From: a virus
Reading direction: 5' to 3' (one strand)
DNA length: 64,000 nucleotides
IMG/VR virus record: IMGVR_UViG_3300028569_002824
Coordinates: 1 to 64,000 of that record
This document shows, piece by piece, positions 35,554 through 44,896 of the stretch. Position 1 is the first letter of the stretch. Every line of letters starts with the position of its first letter. The notes beneath the pieces were generated by a model. The model ran no database searches and was not told where the DNA came from. It saw only the letters and a list, made by a program, of their open reading frames with translations. The position numbers and the translations under genes are program-made.

Positions 35554-36774
35554 TCAACGAATGAATTTTCGTTCAGTTGAACCGAATGGAGTAAAGTAAC
35601 TCTCATAAAATTTCATGAGATTTGTATCATCGTCTAACCAAAACTGTTCTGCGTGTTGTCTTGATTTTTTGCAAAAGTCTAAATATGTCGTTTGATTTTT
35701 GAGTGCGGTTTTAATGCAGTCAATAAATTCATTTGCAGTAGAGTATTTTAAGAACGCATCTTTATATGTAACCATGTCCGGACATACGCACGGAATGCCT
35801 AATGCACCAGACTCAATTAATTTGATGTTTGATTTGCATCGATTGAAAGTGTTGTCTTGAAGACAAGCAAATGTCAATTGAGCACCAGAATTTGCCATAG
35901 TATTAGGAAAGTTGGTAAGCTGAACCCAAGGAAAAAATTTCATTTCCTTTCTGTCTATATACGGTTTAAGTGCTTGTGGAAAAGATCCGTAAAAATGCCA
36001 CTCAAATTCAGTCTTGGTTTTAATTATATGAGAGGTAACTGATGAAAAATCATCTTGCTGGTTATTTCGGTTAGCTACATCAACATGGGTTCCTGAAGCA
36101 AAAATAGCAATTACAGGTTTCTTTTTGTTTTTTTCAAATTTTTTATTTAGATCTCCAAGATTATAGTATCGATCGAACCACCACTTCATTAGATAATTTG
36201 GAATAGCTGTCACGTTTTTATTTCCGGATTGACTAATCATATAATCCCTAAAATATTCAGAGGTTACTGTGATTTCATCCATAACAGATAGTATCTCTCT
36301 GATTGAACTTTGTATAACGGGATCTATAAACGCTTCTCTGTTTTTGTTATATAATGGAATATCCTCAGCAAACACCACATCGTCTACTTCATATATAAGC
36401 TTTAGTGGTCGCTTGGTTTTTAATTGATGTAAGAATTTAACAAAATCCCTCTGATACGGTGTTGCTTGCCTTTGGAATTTGACAGCTTCAACTGTTTGAT
36501 AAAAATTAGGATCTAATATCATAGCAGTAGATTCGGTTATGACTGCTTTGCTGTTCAAATTTAACAACAAATTTGGAGCAATACATCTATAATAACCACA
36601 ACCGCCATGATCTGCTAAATAATTCATTGCTCGTTTAAGTCCTGAACCAGGAATGCTCGGAGGTTGATGAGAACTAGGAACAACATACGAATGTCCTCCG
36701 ATTGGGGATCCTAATGGAATTCCAACAGGGGCTCCTATAACTTGCTTTATTCCATACTGGACAATTGAATTCAT
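35554..36774 (-). CDS. GT-B glycosyltransferase
   Basis: 406 residues. The C-terminal half has the GT4-like nucleotide-sugar region: KPVIAIFASGTHVD near 230, WHFYGSFPQ, WVQLTNFPNTMANSG and NIKLIESGALGIPCVCPD near 325 (the E-x7-E type motif). The N-terminal half begins after a Gly/Pro-rich segment with YLADHGGCGYYRCIAPN. A sugar transferred to DNA, virion protein or cell surface is possible. It sits between the polymerase and gene 46, outside the main glycosyltransferase island. Confidence 0.82.
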   Translation of the reverse strand: MNSIVQYGIKQVIGAPVGIPLGSPIGGHSYVVPSSHQPPSIPGSGLKRAMNYLADHGGCGYYRCIAPNLLLNLNSKAVITESTAMILDPNFYQTVEAVKFQRQATPYQRDFVKFLHQLKTKRPLKLIYEVDDVVFAEDIPLYNKNREAFIDPVIQSSIREILSVMDEITVTSEYFRDYMISQSGNKNVTAIPNYLMKWWFDRYYNLGDLNKKFEKNKKKPVIAIFASGTHVDVANRNNQQDDFSSVTSHIIKTKTEFEWHFYGSFPQALKPYIDRKEMKFFPWVQLTNFPNTMANSGAQLTFACLQDNTFNRCKSNIKLIESGALGIPCVCPDMVTYKDAFLKYSTANEFIDCIKTALKNQTTYLDFCKKSRQHAEQFWLDDDTNLMKFYESYFTPFGSTERKFIR

Positions 36775-36782
36775 AAATATAT

Positions 36783-38609
36783 TTAAACTAATTTTTGTAA
36801 ATATCTATCCGGAGTATTTTTAGAAATAGATGATATTCCGTTTTGTTTTACTACGTGGATTGTGTGATTAGACTTAAATGTACCATGAAGTCCTCTGTGA
36901 GTAATAATATAACAAGACTCTTCACATTCTGTAAAGCGGTCTTGTAATATTTTCACCGTTAAATTTACACCTCTGTCGTCTAATGAAGAATCAAAAAGTT
37001 CGTCGTAAAAAATAGTGCTAAAATTAACATCTCCTTGTAATCTGCGAATGTCAGCAAATGCAAACAAACAAGCTAAATCTATCCTTTTTCTTTCTCCTCC
37101 CGAAAAATTAAAATACGACTTTTGAGATTTTTTTTCGTCTATTATTTCTTCCTCAAAAAATTCATTAAATTTACATAAACAGTTCGCTTCTAATTTTTTT
37201 AAATACAAAGCCAACCTATCATTTAAAATTGTTAGTATCTTTTTTACAATAAAAGATTTAATGCCTTCTTCGGATAGTACAAATTTAACTGATTCTAACA
37301 CATTTAACGTATTATTTAAAGCATTAACGTTTTTGTTTTTAGAATTAATTGTAATCAAAAGCTCATCAATTTTCTGTTTTAGTCCATCGTTTTGTTCTTG
37401 TTTAATTAAATCAATTTCTTTAAGGGTGTCGTTTAAATTTGATTGCAAATGTTCCAGTTTTGCTGAAACTAATTCATTAGCAGTTTTGAAGTTATTAATT
37501 ACGTTTAACTCATTTTGAGCATTTTCTTTATTTTGTTCTAAAACTCTTAAGCCTTGTTTGATGGAGATCAATTCTTTGCTTAATTTACTAATCGCTTGAT
37601 TGTATAAAAACAAATTACTATTAAGCTTTGAAAGAGATTCGTTAGCATGTGTAATATGTTCATCAGAGTATACTCTATTGCATGTGGGACAATTATCTTT
37701 ATTTTGATTTATTCGCTCTATTTGTCTGGTTAATGATTTTGATTCAGATTCTGCTTTAATTGATTTGGAAAGTGTTGCGGCCTTCTTTTCTTGTAATTCG
37801 TCAATATTTTTATTAAAAGTTAAAATCAACTGTTCTACTTCCGAAGAATCCTTTAAATTTTCATGTATTAATTTATTTGCGGATACAATTTCCTTAGAAA
37901 TGCATTCCCTCTTTTCATCTAATTTATTAATTCTGTCTTCTTTTATTCGTTCGTAGTTGTTTAATTGAGCGTTATTGAACGCTAACTCGGATTGCATTTG
38001 CTCTAATAATGAATATTCTATTTCGTATTCTTTTTTGCTGCTATTGTAATCATCTCTAGCTCTTAAAACCATAGCTGAAAAAACTTCCAACCCCAAAATA
38101 CTTTCGATAAATTTTCTCTTATCCACCTTAGATAAAGCCATGAATGGAAGAGTGGAGTTTGCAGCCATTATGACAGAATTTTGGAAAACGGTTGCTGACG
38201 TGTGGATTATTGATTGGATTAATTCATTAGTCTTTGCTAAAGTCGATCTAGTAATCTCTTCGTTGTTTTTAAAAATCTGACATTTCGTCGGATTTAGCTT
38301 TCTTGTTATAGTGTATAAGTCAATTACTCCGTTTGAGGATATACTAAAGTCAAGAGATACCTCCATCTTTTTTTGGGTTACACTGTTTTGAATGTTGTCT
38401 TTTGATATTTCTCTCAGCGTAGATCCATATAAACAATAATATAGTAGTTCAGTAATGCTGGATTTGCCAGCACCATTCTTAGAGTCTTCTTTATCGAGAT
38501 TAGTTCCGATTATTGTATTAACCCCTGAACACAAATCCACACAGACAGGAACATCTCCAAATGATAAAAAATTTTGACCCTGAAGTCTTTTGAAAGTAAT
38601 AAATCGCAT
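36783..38609 (-). CDS. 46: Recombination nuclease subunit gp46 (Rad50/SbcC-like)
   Basis: 608 residues (T4: 560). Walker A KNGAGKSS near 43; long coiled coil either side of a zinc hook CPTC near 295; signature NFSGGERKR near 505; Walker B FYDELFDSS near 540; H-loop ITHRG. It forms the ATPase of the gp46-gp47 complex that resects DNA ends and degrades host DNA. In T4 its partner gene 47 is next door; here five glycosyltransferase-type genes separate them. Confidence 0.95.
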   Translation of the reverse strand: MRFITFKRLQGQNFLSFGDVPVCVDLCSGVNTIIGTNLDKEDSKNGAGKSSITELLYYCLYGSTLREISKDNIQNSVTQKKMEVSLDFSISSNGVIDLYTITRKLNPTKCQIFKNNEEITRSTLAKTNELIQSIIHTSATVFQNSVIMAANSTLPFMALSKVDKRKFIESILGLEVFSAMVLRARDDYNSSKKEYEIEYSLLEQMQSELAFNNAQLNNYERIKEDRINKLDEKRECISKEIVSANKLIHENLKDSSEVEQLILTFNKNIDELQEKKAATLSKSIKAESESKSLTRQIERINQNKDNCPTCNRVYSDEHITHANESLSKLNSNLFLYNQAISKLSKELISIKQGLRVLEQNKENAQNELNVINNFKTANELVSAKLEHLQSNLNDTLKEIDLIKQEQNDGLKQKIDELLITINSKNKNVNALNNTLNVLESVKFVLSEEGIKSFIVKKILTILNDRLALYLKKLEANCLCKFNEFFEEEIIDEKKSQKSYFNFSGGERKRIDLACLFAFADIRRLQGDVNFSTIFYDELFDSSLDDRGVNLTVKILQDRFTECEESCYIITHRGLHGTFKSNHTIHVVKQNGISSISKNTPDRYLQKLV

Positions 38610-38637
38610 CAGTTAGTACAGTACTACGTTGAAAATG

Positions 38638-38657
38638 TTTGTCAAGCAATTGACAAA
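38638..38657. repeat. Short perfect inverted repeat upstream of gene 46
   Basis: TTTGTCAA and TTGACAAA form an 8-bp inverted repeat with a 4-base centre. Each arm contains a TTGACA -35-like box. It overlaps the end of the upstream coding sequence and could be an operator or weak hairpin. Confidence 0.35.
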
Positions 38658-39985
38658 ATACCTATTCCACAATTGTTGTTATATGGATGTTTGTACTCAG
38701 CTTCAATTTTGTGGAGTTTGCTTACTTCATTCCAACATTGTGCAACTCCTGTATTTGTATTGCTGATATCGTGAAAGATTAAATAACCAGGCTTGTTAAC
38801 AAATCTTAAGCTGTTTTTATAATCTTTCATAACTCCATCATAAGAATGATCCGCGTCAATAAAAATACAATCGTACGTTAAGGTATTTTGATCAAAAAAA
38901 TCATCTGTAGTACTGTTAAAAAAATTAAATTCCTTTTCTGGAAAAAATTGTTTGAGACGATTTACTTTGTTTAATATTTTAACATCAGTTTGCTTTATGT
39001 GGGAGAAGTCTTTATATGTCAGACAATCAACACAGTGTATTATTGAAGCAGATTGCTGCATAAAAATAGAATTTACGAAAAAACTTCCCCCATTAGCAAC
39101 ACCAAGTTCCAAATATGTTTTGATATCTGTATTTTTAAAAAAAGTTAAAAGATTACAATATTCTTCTGGAATTTGTTGGACTTCAAGATTGCCAACAAAA
39201 TTTGCATCAAAATAATTTGCGTCCGACACTCCAACTTCATTTCTTAAAAATTCAACCAATCTTTTTTTAGGCATTTGTATTAAACAACTTTTATAAAACT
39301 CAAAAGCAAGTTCTTTTAGTTTTTGTCTATTAAAAGATGTAAGATTTTTACCGTGAAAGCCAAAGCAATCGGTATTAACGTCAACATTTAAATCTTCGCA
39401 ATACTCCTCTTGAGCAAAATATTTTGCTATCTCTAGTGGTGCAATTTTTACTCCTGCATTTTCAAGTAACTCTCTCGAGGCTACGCATATTACCACATCT
39501 TCATTTGAATAAAGTGGAAGGTTTGGCGTTAAGTTTAGCAGTTTTTTACTTCTTAACGAGAATCCGCCATTGCCTACTCTATACTTTTCAGGCTTATTAA
39601 AATTAAACCATCGATTAGATGGCCACGGTGCACCCACGTAATCGTAGTTTAAAAACCTATCACTCCACTTGTTATGATTAGATATAAATCCATCTGCTTG
39701 TATGATGAGACAGAAGTCAGTCTTAATGTATTTGTTTAAATTATTAAGAATAAACGTATTGTATTCGTGTATATTTGAAATTTTAGAGATTTGTTGAAAT
39801 GAAATTTCATTTGGACAATTGAATGGTCGCTCATTGCTTAATAATAACACATCACTAAACCTAATGTGTTTGGATGATATTTTAAGAGCTTCTGTAGCCA
39901 TTTCAGGATTAATACAATCTATTGATACAAGTGTAATTTGAGGAAGTTGTTTATCTTTTTTCATGTGTTTTAAATTATTGGGCAT
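38642..39985 (-). CDS. DUF5672 glycosyltransferase-like domain fused to SAM methyltransferase
   Basis: 447 residues. Residues about 15-220 have LIIQADGFISNHNKW, DYVGAPWPSNRW and VGNGGFSLRSKKLL, the DUF5672 pattern related to glycosyltransferases. Residues about 285-445 are a class I methyltransferase of the Methyltransf_24 type: YLELGVANGGSFF, IIHCVDCLTY, DCIFIDADHSYDGV, FHDIS. The fusion suggests a sugar is added and then methylated, or that one protein caps a glycan. It begins the island between genes 46 and 47 and overlaps the next gene by 11 bases. Confidence 0.8.
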   Translation of the reverse strand: MPNNLKHMKKDKQLPQITLVSIDCINPEMATEALKISSKHIRFSDVLLLSNERPFNCPNEISFQQISKISNIHEYNTFILNNLNKYIKTDFCLIIQADGFISNHNKWSDRFLNYDYVGAPWPSNRWFNFNKPEKYRVGNGGFSLRSKKLLNLTPNLPLYSNEDVVICVASRELLENAGVKIAPLEIAKYFAQEEYCEDLNVDVNTDCFGFHGKNLTSFNRQKLKELAFEFYKSCLIQMPKKRLVEFLRNEVGVSDANYFDANFVGNLEVQQIPEEYCNLLTFFKNTDIKTYLELGVANGGSFFVNSIFMQQSASIIHCVDCLTYKDFSHIKQTDVKILNKVNRLKQFFPEKEFNFFNSTTDDFFDQNTLTYDCIFIDADHSYDGVMKDYKNSLRFVNKPGYLIFHDISNTNTGVAQCWNEVSKLHKIEAEYKHPYNNNCGIGILSIA

Positions 39986-40817
39986 TATTAAGCCGTGACT
40001 TTAAACAGCCGTTTCGTAGTTGTTTAATATATTGTATTGTGATTGCTTCAACTTCACTTACTTTTAAAAAACTTCCCTTGTCAGCTCTGGTCCAAAAGGT
40101 ACTATTGCAGAGCTCACTCCAGAGACTCTCAAATTCAGGATAATATTTCAATTGATTACAATTAAACACAGAATATGGATTCGAGCCGTCCATAGTCCAC
40201 TGTCGTTCATGCATCACATGAAAGATATAGTTATTATTACTCAAATATATATTTTTTGAATTCATTAACATCAACAACGTATATAGCACATCAAATCCAG
40301 GCTGTCCTATCAACATGTCGTGAAATAAATCTTTATGTAAAATCCACCATTTTTTGCTGACAACCCAACAATCAAATCCCGCAGGTTCGTTTCTCACAAC
40401 TGTAGCTTGTTCGTAAATAGATGTAATAGGTAAAATTTCAGTTCTTGTAATTCCGAATGCTTCAACGTCAGTATTATTTATGAGATCTATTAACTTTTGA
40501 CTAACTATAATATCACTATTACAAAACACAAAAATATCTTCAGCTAAATCACACGCATGATTTAACAAATCGTTAACAAACGAAAGGTTTTTGTCTCCCT
40601 TAACAACGCAATTAGAATTTCTTTTTATTAAATTGAAAACCGGAATGTCAATATTCGCATTTACATCTACGGGCATGATAAAGCCTATTTTGACGTTGTC
40701 GTTTTTTCGTTCAATATGTTTAAACGCATCTACACACAGCTCAACTCGCTTATTAGCTCCGACATGAGTGTATCGATCATCTGATGAACACAGAAAAATT
40801 TGTTTGTTATGTGTCAT
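39975..40817 (-). CDS. Putative glycosyltransferase (GT-A-like)
   Basis: 280 residues. The early part IFLCSSDDRYTHVGANKR is followed by an acidic motif FVFCNSDIIVSQKLI near 100 and GFDCWVVSKKWWIL near 150, a layout like GT-A transferases of glycan clusters. The DxD-like motif is imperfect (NSD). Its N- and C-terminal overlaps with adjacent genes show one operon. Confidence 0.65.
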   Translation of the reverse strand: MTHNKQIFLCSSDDRYTHVGANKRVELCVDAFKHIERKNDNVKIGFIMPVDVNANIDIPVFNLIKRNSNCVVKGDKNLSFVNDLLNHACDLAEDIFVFCNSDIIVSQKLIDLINNTDVEAFGITRTEILPITSIYEQATVVRNEPAGFDCWVVSKKWWILHKDLFHDMLIGQPGFDVLYTLLMLMNSKNIYLSNNNYIFHVMHERQWTMDGSNPYSVFNCNQLKYYPEFESLWSELCNSTFWTRADKGSFLKVSEVEAITIQYIKQLRNGCLKSRLNNAQ

Positions 40818-41550
40818 ATTTTAGATATAATTCATCTTTAATTGAAGGAAACACCTTATACTGATGAATGATATTGTTGTCTATAGATGTTTTGATTTGT
40901 TGTGCCATATTATTTACATTGCAAGAATCAAGAAAGCACTTCGCGCTGTCAAAATACACCAGTTTATTCACGATTGCTTGCTCTACTATGGGGTAGTTTA
41001 TTTTGCCTAAAATCACAGACATTTCCTTTACCATTAATTGCATAAATTCTAACAATTCAGAGTAATTTGACAAATATATACCAGCATTTACAACAATTTT
41101 ATCTAACATCGAATTTAATACAACTGGTCCATAACATATGTTAATCCAAGTTGAATTACAATCACAGTGTCTAAAGTTTTTATCTTCTAAAAATAATGTA
41201 AATTGACCAGTAAACAAGTCAAATGGATTACATTTAAAATAAATATCACTTATATCACACAACAATATAGTATGATTTTGCAATACGTCTTTATTTTTCC
41301 TTAAAAACAAATAAGAATAAATGACTTTATTATTATATGGAGAGGTGTTGAAAGTAACTTTATATTCTGAACAATCAATACAATTAACGTTTTGACTACG
41401 TAAAAAGGTCAATAATTTTTCGTCTACACTTTTATATAAAACGGTAATTAGATCATTATAATGTTCTCTTAAACTCTTAAACGTAACTTTAATTCCGCTT
41501 AAGTCGTAATTGGTCCCCTCTATATAGCAAATACAATTAGTATTTTTCAT
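40807..41550 (-). CDS. Putative glycosyltransferase (GT8-like)
   Basis: 247 residues. GIKVTFKSLREHYNDLITVLY at the start, SYLFLRKNK, and LLCDISDIYFKCNPFDLF near 95 with a DxxD variant, then VVNAGIYLSNY, match the order of GT8-type enzymes (donor site, then the Asn-Ala-Gly motif). Substrate unknown. Overlaps both neighbours by 4-11 bases. Confidence 0.7.
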   Translation of the reverse strand: MKNTNCICYIEGTNYDLSGIKVTFKSLREHYNDLITVLYKSVDEKLLTFLRSQNVNCIDCSEYKVTFNTSPYNNKVIYSYLFLRKNKDVLQNHTILLCDISDIYFKCNPFDLFTGQFTLFLEDKNFRHCDCNSTWINICYGPVVLNSMLDKIVVNAGIYLSNYSELLEFMQLMVKEMSVILGKINYPIVEQAIVNKLVYFDSAKCFLDSCNVNNMAQQIKTSIDNNIIHQYKVFPSIKDELYLKYDT

Positions 41551-42332
41551 CCGTTTTTTATTGCCTTTAATGTTTGTGTAACAAAATCCTTACTTACATC
41601 GGGGATTTGGTTTGTGAACTTTCCCCATTTTTTAATAAAATATGCAGCTGAATTATTCACATTCTGGTTATACTGATCTTTATTTGTAATAGTAGAAAGA
41701 GCAGAACTTGTTGGAATGCTTTCTAAATAATCAATGCTATTATGAATGTCTGGAAAATACCAAAATGGAGGCATTACATTTTTGCTAATTAAATTGTATG
41801 CAACGTCAATGTGTTCGAATGCATTCTGATATTGTTCGTCAAACACACAATCTTCTTCGTCAATAAGATTTAAATTAAAATACATCAACCCTCCTTGAGG
41901 ATTATGATACAAATCTACTCCTAGTGTCGTTGAATACATGCACGTCAATTTAAGATTGGTTTGATACTTTTTTGTTATTTCAACAGGACCAAAACATAAA
42001 TGAGGGATATTAGATATGTCAGAAACATCTATGTATTGTTGAAACACATCAGGGTTTTTAACGAACACGTCATCTTCAAACAAAAAGAGATCTGTACATC
42101 TGTGTTCGATTAGACATCGAATCGCACGGTTTTTTGTTTTTGATACTCCCAATTGTGAGTCGTTAAATATTACAGTGTCTGCATCAGACGTCAACGCATA
42201 CCGATTAACACCATCATTTACTACTACTGAGTGGTATGAAGTATTCTTAGGCAAGGATTCAATTACCTTTCGGTAAAATTCTGGTCTGTTATACGTAATA
42301 ACTCCTATTCCAATTTTACGAGAATTTACCAT
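41547..42332 (-). CDS. Glycosyltransferase family 2-like protein
   Basis: 261 residues. IGIGVITYNRPEFYRKVIESLP at the start and DLFLFEDDVFVKNPDVF near 80, with a Glu-Asp-Asp metal motif, mark a GT-A fold. It is a paralogue of the next gene (same opening and same EDDV motif) and probably arose by tandem duplication. It might add a second, different residue of the same glycan. Confidence 0.8.
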   Translation of the reverse strand: MVNSRKIGIGVITYNRPEFYRKVIESLPKNTSYHSVVVNDGVNRYALTSDADTVIFNDSQLGVSKTKNRAIRCLIEHRCTDLFLFEDDVFVKNPDVFQQYIDVSDISNIPHLCFGPVEITKKYQTNLKLTCMYSTTLGVDLYHNPQGGLMYFNLNLIDEEDCVFDEQYQNAFEHIDVAYNLISKNVMPPFWYFPDIHNSIDYLESIPTSSALSTITNKDQYNQNVNNSAAYFIKKWGKFTNQIPDVSKDFVTQTLKAIKNG

Positions 42333-43135
42333 GTTGTTTGTTGTTTTAAATATTTAATTACTTCTTGTTCTGTTGCTTCAGGAACAGCAAAAATATCTTG
42401 TCCATGCAACGCTTTGAATGTGTTTCTGGCATCATTAAAGCGCTCTTGAAACGTATTAACATCTCTTACTGTTGAATCCGTGGTGAAATCACTTAAATTG
42501 TGTAACATATTCCAACTTCCGTAAATATCAGCAAACCACCAAAACGGAGTAGTGAACCCATGCTTAGCCGCCCTATAAGTTAACTCGAGATGGTCACCGT
42601 GTCCTTTATTAAATAAATGGTGATGCAATCCTATTGTTTGTAATGCGCTTCTTGTGTAAAACGTAAACGCTCCTAAAATATTTTTAGTTAACACAATTTT
42701 AATATTGTCTTTATATTCAACAATTTTTCTATAAATTGGCTTCAAATCTGAGTTTAAATTTTCTCTTTGTGAAAATCCAAAATTGAAATGTTGAATGCCA
42801 GTTGCAAGTGATGTGTTTATATAGTGTTCAAATATGTTTGAGTCGGTTATCATTACATCATCTTCTAAAGTGAAAATATAATCACAACCTAAATCCAGCA
42901 AACAAGTCATTAATGTGTTTTTGCTAGCTCCTACGTGCATATTATCCACGTTTTGGATAATATTTACATCTCTATAATCGTTGGTTAATTTTAATCCATC
43001 ATTAACAACAACTAACTCGTCAATACAAGAAAGAGTGGGCAAAACAGAATTAATACATTTTTCAAAAAAATGTTCTCTGTTACACGTTACAATTCCAACG
43101 CCGATCTTTTTTCGTTTAGATATAATATTACTCAT
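42326..43135 (-). CDS. Glycosyltransferase family 2-like protein
   Basis: 269 residues. IGVGIVTCNREHFFEKCINSVLPTL and YIFTLEDDVMITDSNIFEHYI give the GT-A donor site; FWWFADIYGSWNML near 190 matches the paralogue's FWYFPDIHNSIDYL. It is the first gene of the island on the transcribed strand and overlaps the end of gene 47 by 8 bases, so the island was inserted without disturbing translation coupling. Confidence 0.8.
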   Translation of the reverse strand: MSNIISKRKKIGVGIVTCNREHFFEKCINSVLPTLSCIDELVVVNDGLKLTNDYRDVNIIQNVDNMHVGASKNTLMTCLLDLGCDYIFTLEDDVMITDSNIFEHYINTSLATGIQHFNFGFSQRENLNSDLKPIYRKIVEYKDNIKIVLTKNILGAFTFYTRSALQTIGLHHHLFNKGHGDHLELTYRAAKHGFTTPFWWFADIYGSWNMLHNLSDFTTDSTVRDVNTFQERFNDARNTFKALHGQDIFAVPEATEQEVIKYLKQQTTW

Positions 43136-44237
43136 TTAGTACTTGTGACGTTCTAAACAATTCAATACATTTATTTAGAACTTCTTGTTTGGTTGCTCTT
43201 GTTTCAATGCGATCAATAAATTCTGAAAACGCAGTCTCCACATCCAATGACAGTTTTTCAATTTCATTAACTTGAGGTTGAGCTTTGTCCAAAATATTAA
43301 ATTCGGTCCTGAGTTGAAAAGGTTCGTATTGAGATAATTTTGTTATTAACAGATCAACAGTTAATGCATCAGTTTCCACATCAACATAAATGCTTATTAT
43401 ATTTCCCTTCACTATTTGAGGTAGATTTTTATATTTTTTTTGAATTAAATCGGTGATGGATAATCTATAATGTTTTGGTGTTGTGTCGTTCTGTATAAAT
43501 TCTACGCTAAGATCGATTAAATTTAATACAGATACTCCTTTCGGTTGTTCTCTGTCACTGAAATCCATCTCATATGGTGAGCCTAAATACAAGACAAATT
43601 TATCTTCGTATTTTCTGTGATCTCTACAGTGAAAATGTCCGGTTATAACACAATTCGAATTTTTGAGTAGTTCAGCAGCTGTATCACCATGGTCACAAAT
43701 TTTGTTAGCATTCATTTTGAAGTTAATAATTTCAAAATGTCCTACTATAACGTCAACCAGCTGAGTTGGAGGTTGATCTAATATCTCGTTAACATGAGCT
43801 TTCCATGGACAAAATAAAATTTTACGATTACCTGCATTGATGATGGTTAGTTTTGAGTGAACAAATATATTTTGATTAGCTAAAATTTCAACCGAATTAA
43901 CTTCTGCTGAAGTAGACAAGAAGGCGTCGTGATTTCCTGGTATTATATGTATATAAAAGTCGGATAACTTATCAAAAAACTTTTTAGCAACATGTAAGGT
44001 ATTTACACCAATTTCATGCCTGTCGTGAAACGTATCTCCTGCGAAAATAATAGTATCCAAATCTTGACTGATCATTGTATTTTTAATGAAATCAGCAACA
44101 GAAAGACACGTGTCGTGCCACATTGAAGAATTTTGATGTACACCAAGGTGCAAATCAGAAAAAAACAATATCTTGTTATTTTTAGGATTAACCTTCAAAG
44201 TGTCCACCAGATGTATAGTCGTCGCACGATTCGACAT
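43128..44237 (-). CDS. 47: Recombination nuclease subunit gp47 (Mre11/SbcD-like)
   Basis: 369 residues (T4: 339). Metallophosphoesterase motifs: FFSDLHLGVH near 26, IFAGDTFHDRHE near 64, IPGNHDAF near 97, VGHFEI near 165 and ITGHFHCRDH near 198. It is the nuclease partner of gp46. The start at 44237 overlaps gp55 by 50 bases; a GTG at 44207 or TTG at 44198 would shorten the overlap and keep all motifs. Confidence 0.94.
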   Translation of the reverse strand: MSNRATTIHLVDTLKVNPKNNKILFFSDLHLGVHQNSSMWHDTCLSVADFIKNTMISQDLDTIIFAGDTFHDRHEIGVNTLHVAKKFFDKLSDFYIHIIPGNHDAFLSTSAEVNSVEILANQNIFVHSKLTIINAGNRKILFCPWKAHVNEILDQPPTQLVDVIVGHFEIINFKMNANKICDHGDTAAELLKNSNCVITGHFHCRDHRKYEDKFVLYLGSPYEMDFSDREQPKGVSVLNLIDLSVEFIQNDTTPKHYRLSITDLIQKKYKNLPQIVKGNIISIYVDVETDALTVDLLITKLSQYEPFQLRTEFNILDKAQPQVNEIEKLSLDVETAFSEFIDRIETRATKQEVLNKCIELFRTSQVLNE

Positions 44238-44835
44238 GTGTATTTTTCTTGGATGGTATTAGCCCACTACAAATGTAATTTTCGTACATTTCCTCTTGAT
44301 ATCGTTTGATGGTATCAAAGTCCTTTTTATTTTTTTTAATGCAGTTTTGAAAAGCATGATAAGCTACTTTAGTAAAATACGAAAATGGATTATACCCCCC
44401 ATCACATTTAAACCTTTTTCTTCTAAGGGCTGTCATCATTTTAACTATAGCGTCACCTTGCATTTCTACCTTAAAGCTATATGAGTAAAAATTTCTAGCT
44501 AATCCAAGCCGTACAGCTATCATTTGAACCATTCCTGCGAGATTTTCAGACAATATACCAGTTTCATAGAACTCTTTGATTTTTTTTTCCATTTCTATAG
44601 GATCTATATACACATCCTTAAGCTCCTCCTTTGTTCTCCTAACGCGTTTAATTGGAGAAGAGGATGTTGTAACAACATTAACAGAATCATCTACTGCGCT
44701 CTCCTCTGGATTATTATTTGATTCCCTGCTGTCGTTTTTTTTGCTAGGAGGTTTTGAATTAGTTGTTTGTTTGAGTTTGCTGGTTTTAGCAGCAAGCTTA
44801 ACAACTTTTTGTTTGGTAGGTAAAGTCTTTTCCAT
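44188..44835 (-). CDS. 55: Late-transcription sigma factor (gp55-like)
   Basis: 215 residues from ATG 44835. The first 70 residues are Ser/Lys/Thr-rich. The core has EMEKKIKEFYETG, ARNFYSYSFKVEMQGDAI, NPFSYFTKVAYHAFQNCIKKNKK, which match the minimal sigma domain 2 of T4 gp55. It directs RNA polymerase to TATAAATA-type promoters, of which many are found here. Start: an upstream ATG at 44847 lies inside the -10 box of the promoter at 44846-44873, so 44835 (4 bases after the expected transcript start) is preferred. Confidence 0.88.
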   Translation of the reverse strand: MEKTLPTKQKVVKLAAKTSKLKQTTNSKPPSKKNDSRESNNNPEESAVDDSVNVVTTSSSPIKRVRRTKEELKDVYIDPIEMEKKIKEFYETGILSENLAGMVQMIAVRLGLARNFYSYSFKVEMQGDAIVKMMTALRRKRFKCDGGYNPFSYFTKVAYHAFQNCIKKNKKDFDTIKRYQEEMYENYICSGLIPSKKNTHVESCDDYTSGGHFEG

Positions 44836-44845
44836 GGAAAAGTAC

Positions 44846-44873
44846 ATATTAAGCCATAATAAGATTAAATCAA
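44846..44873 (-). promoter_or_regulatory. Early-type promoter TTGATT-N16-TAATAT for gene 55
   Basis: The -35 is at 44868-44873 and the -10 at 44846-44851, with a 16-base spacer. Expected start near 44839, four bases before the ATG at 44835. Confidence 0.5.
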
Positions 44874-44896
44874 CTAACGGCAACTAAAATAACCGT

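Noticed and set aside
38638-38657. Terminator upstream of gene 46
   Set aside because: The stem is only 8 bp, AT-rich and without a T-run; listed only as an inverted repeat.
44848-44883. Longer start for gp55
   Set aside because: The extension is hydrophobic, unlike gp55, and covers the -10 box of a promoter with consistent geometry.
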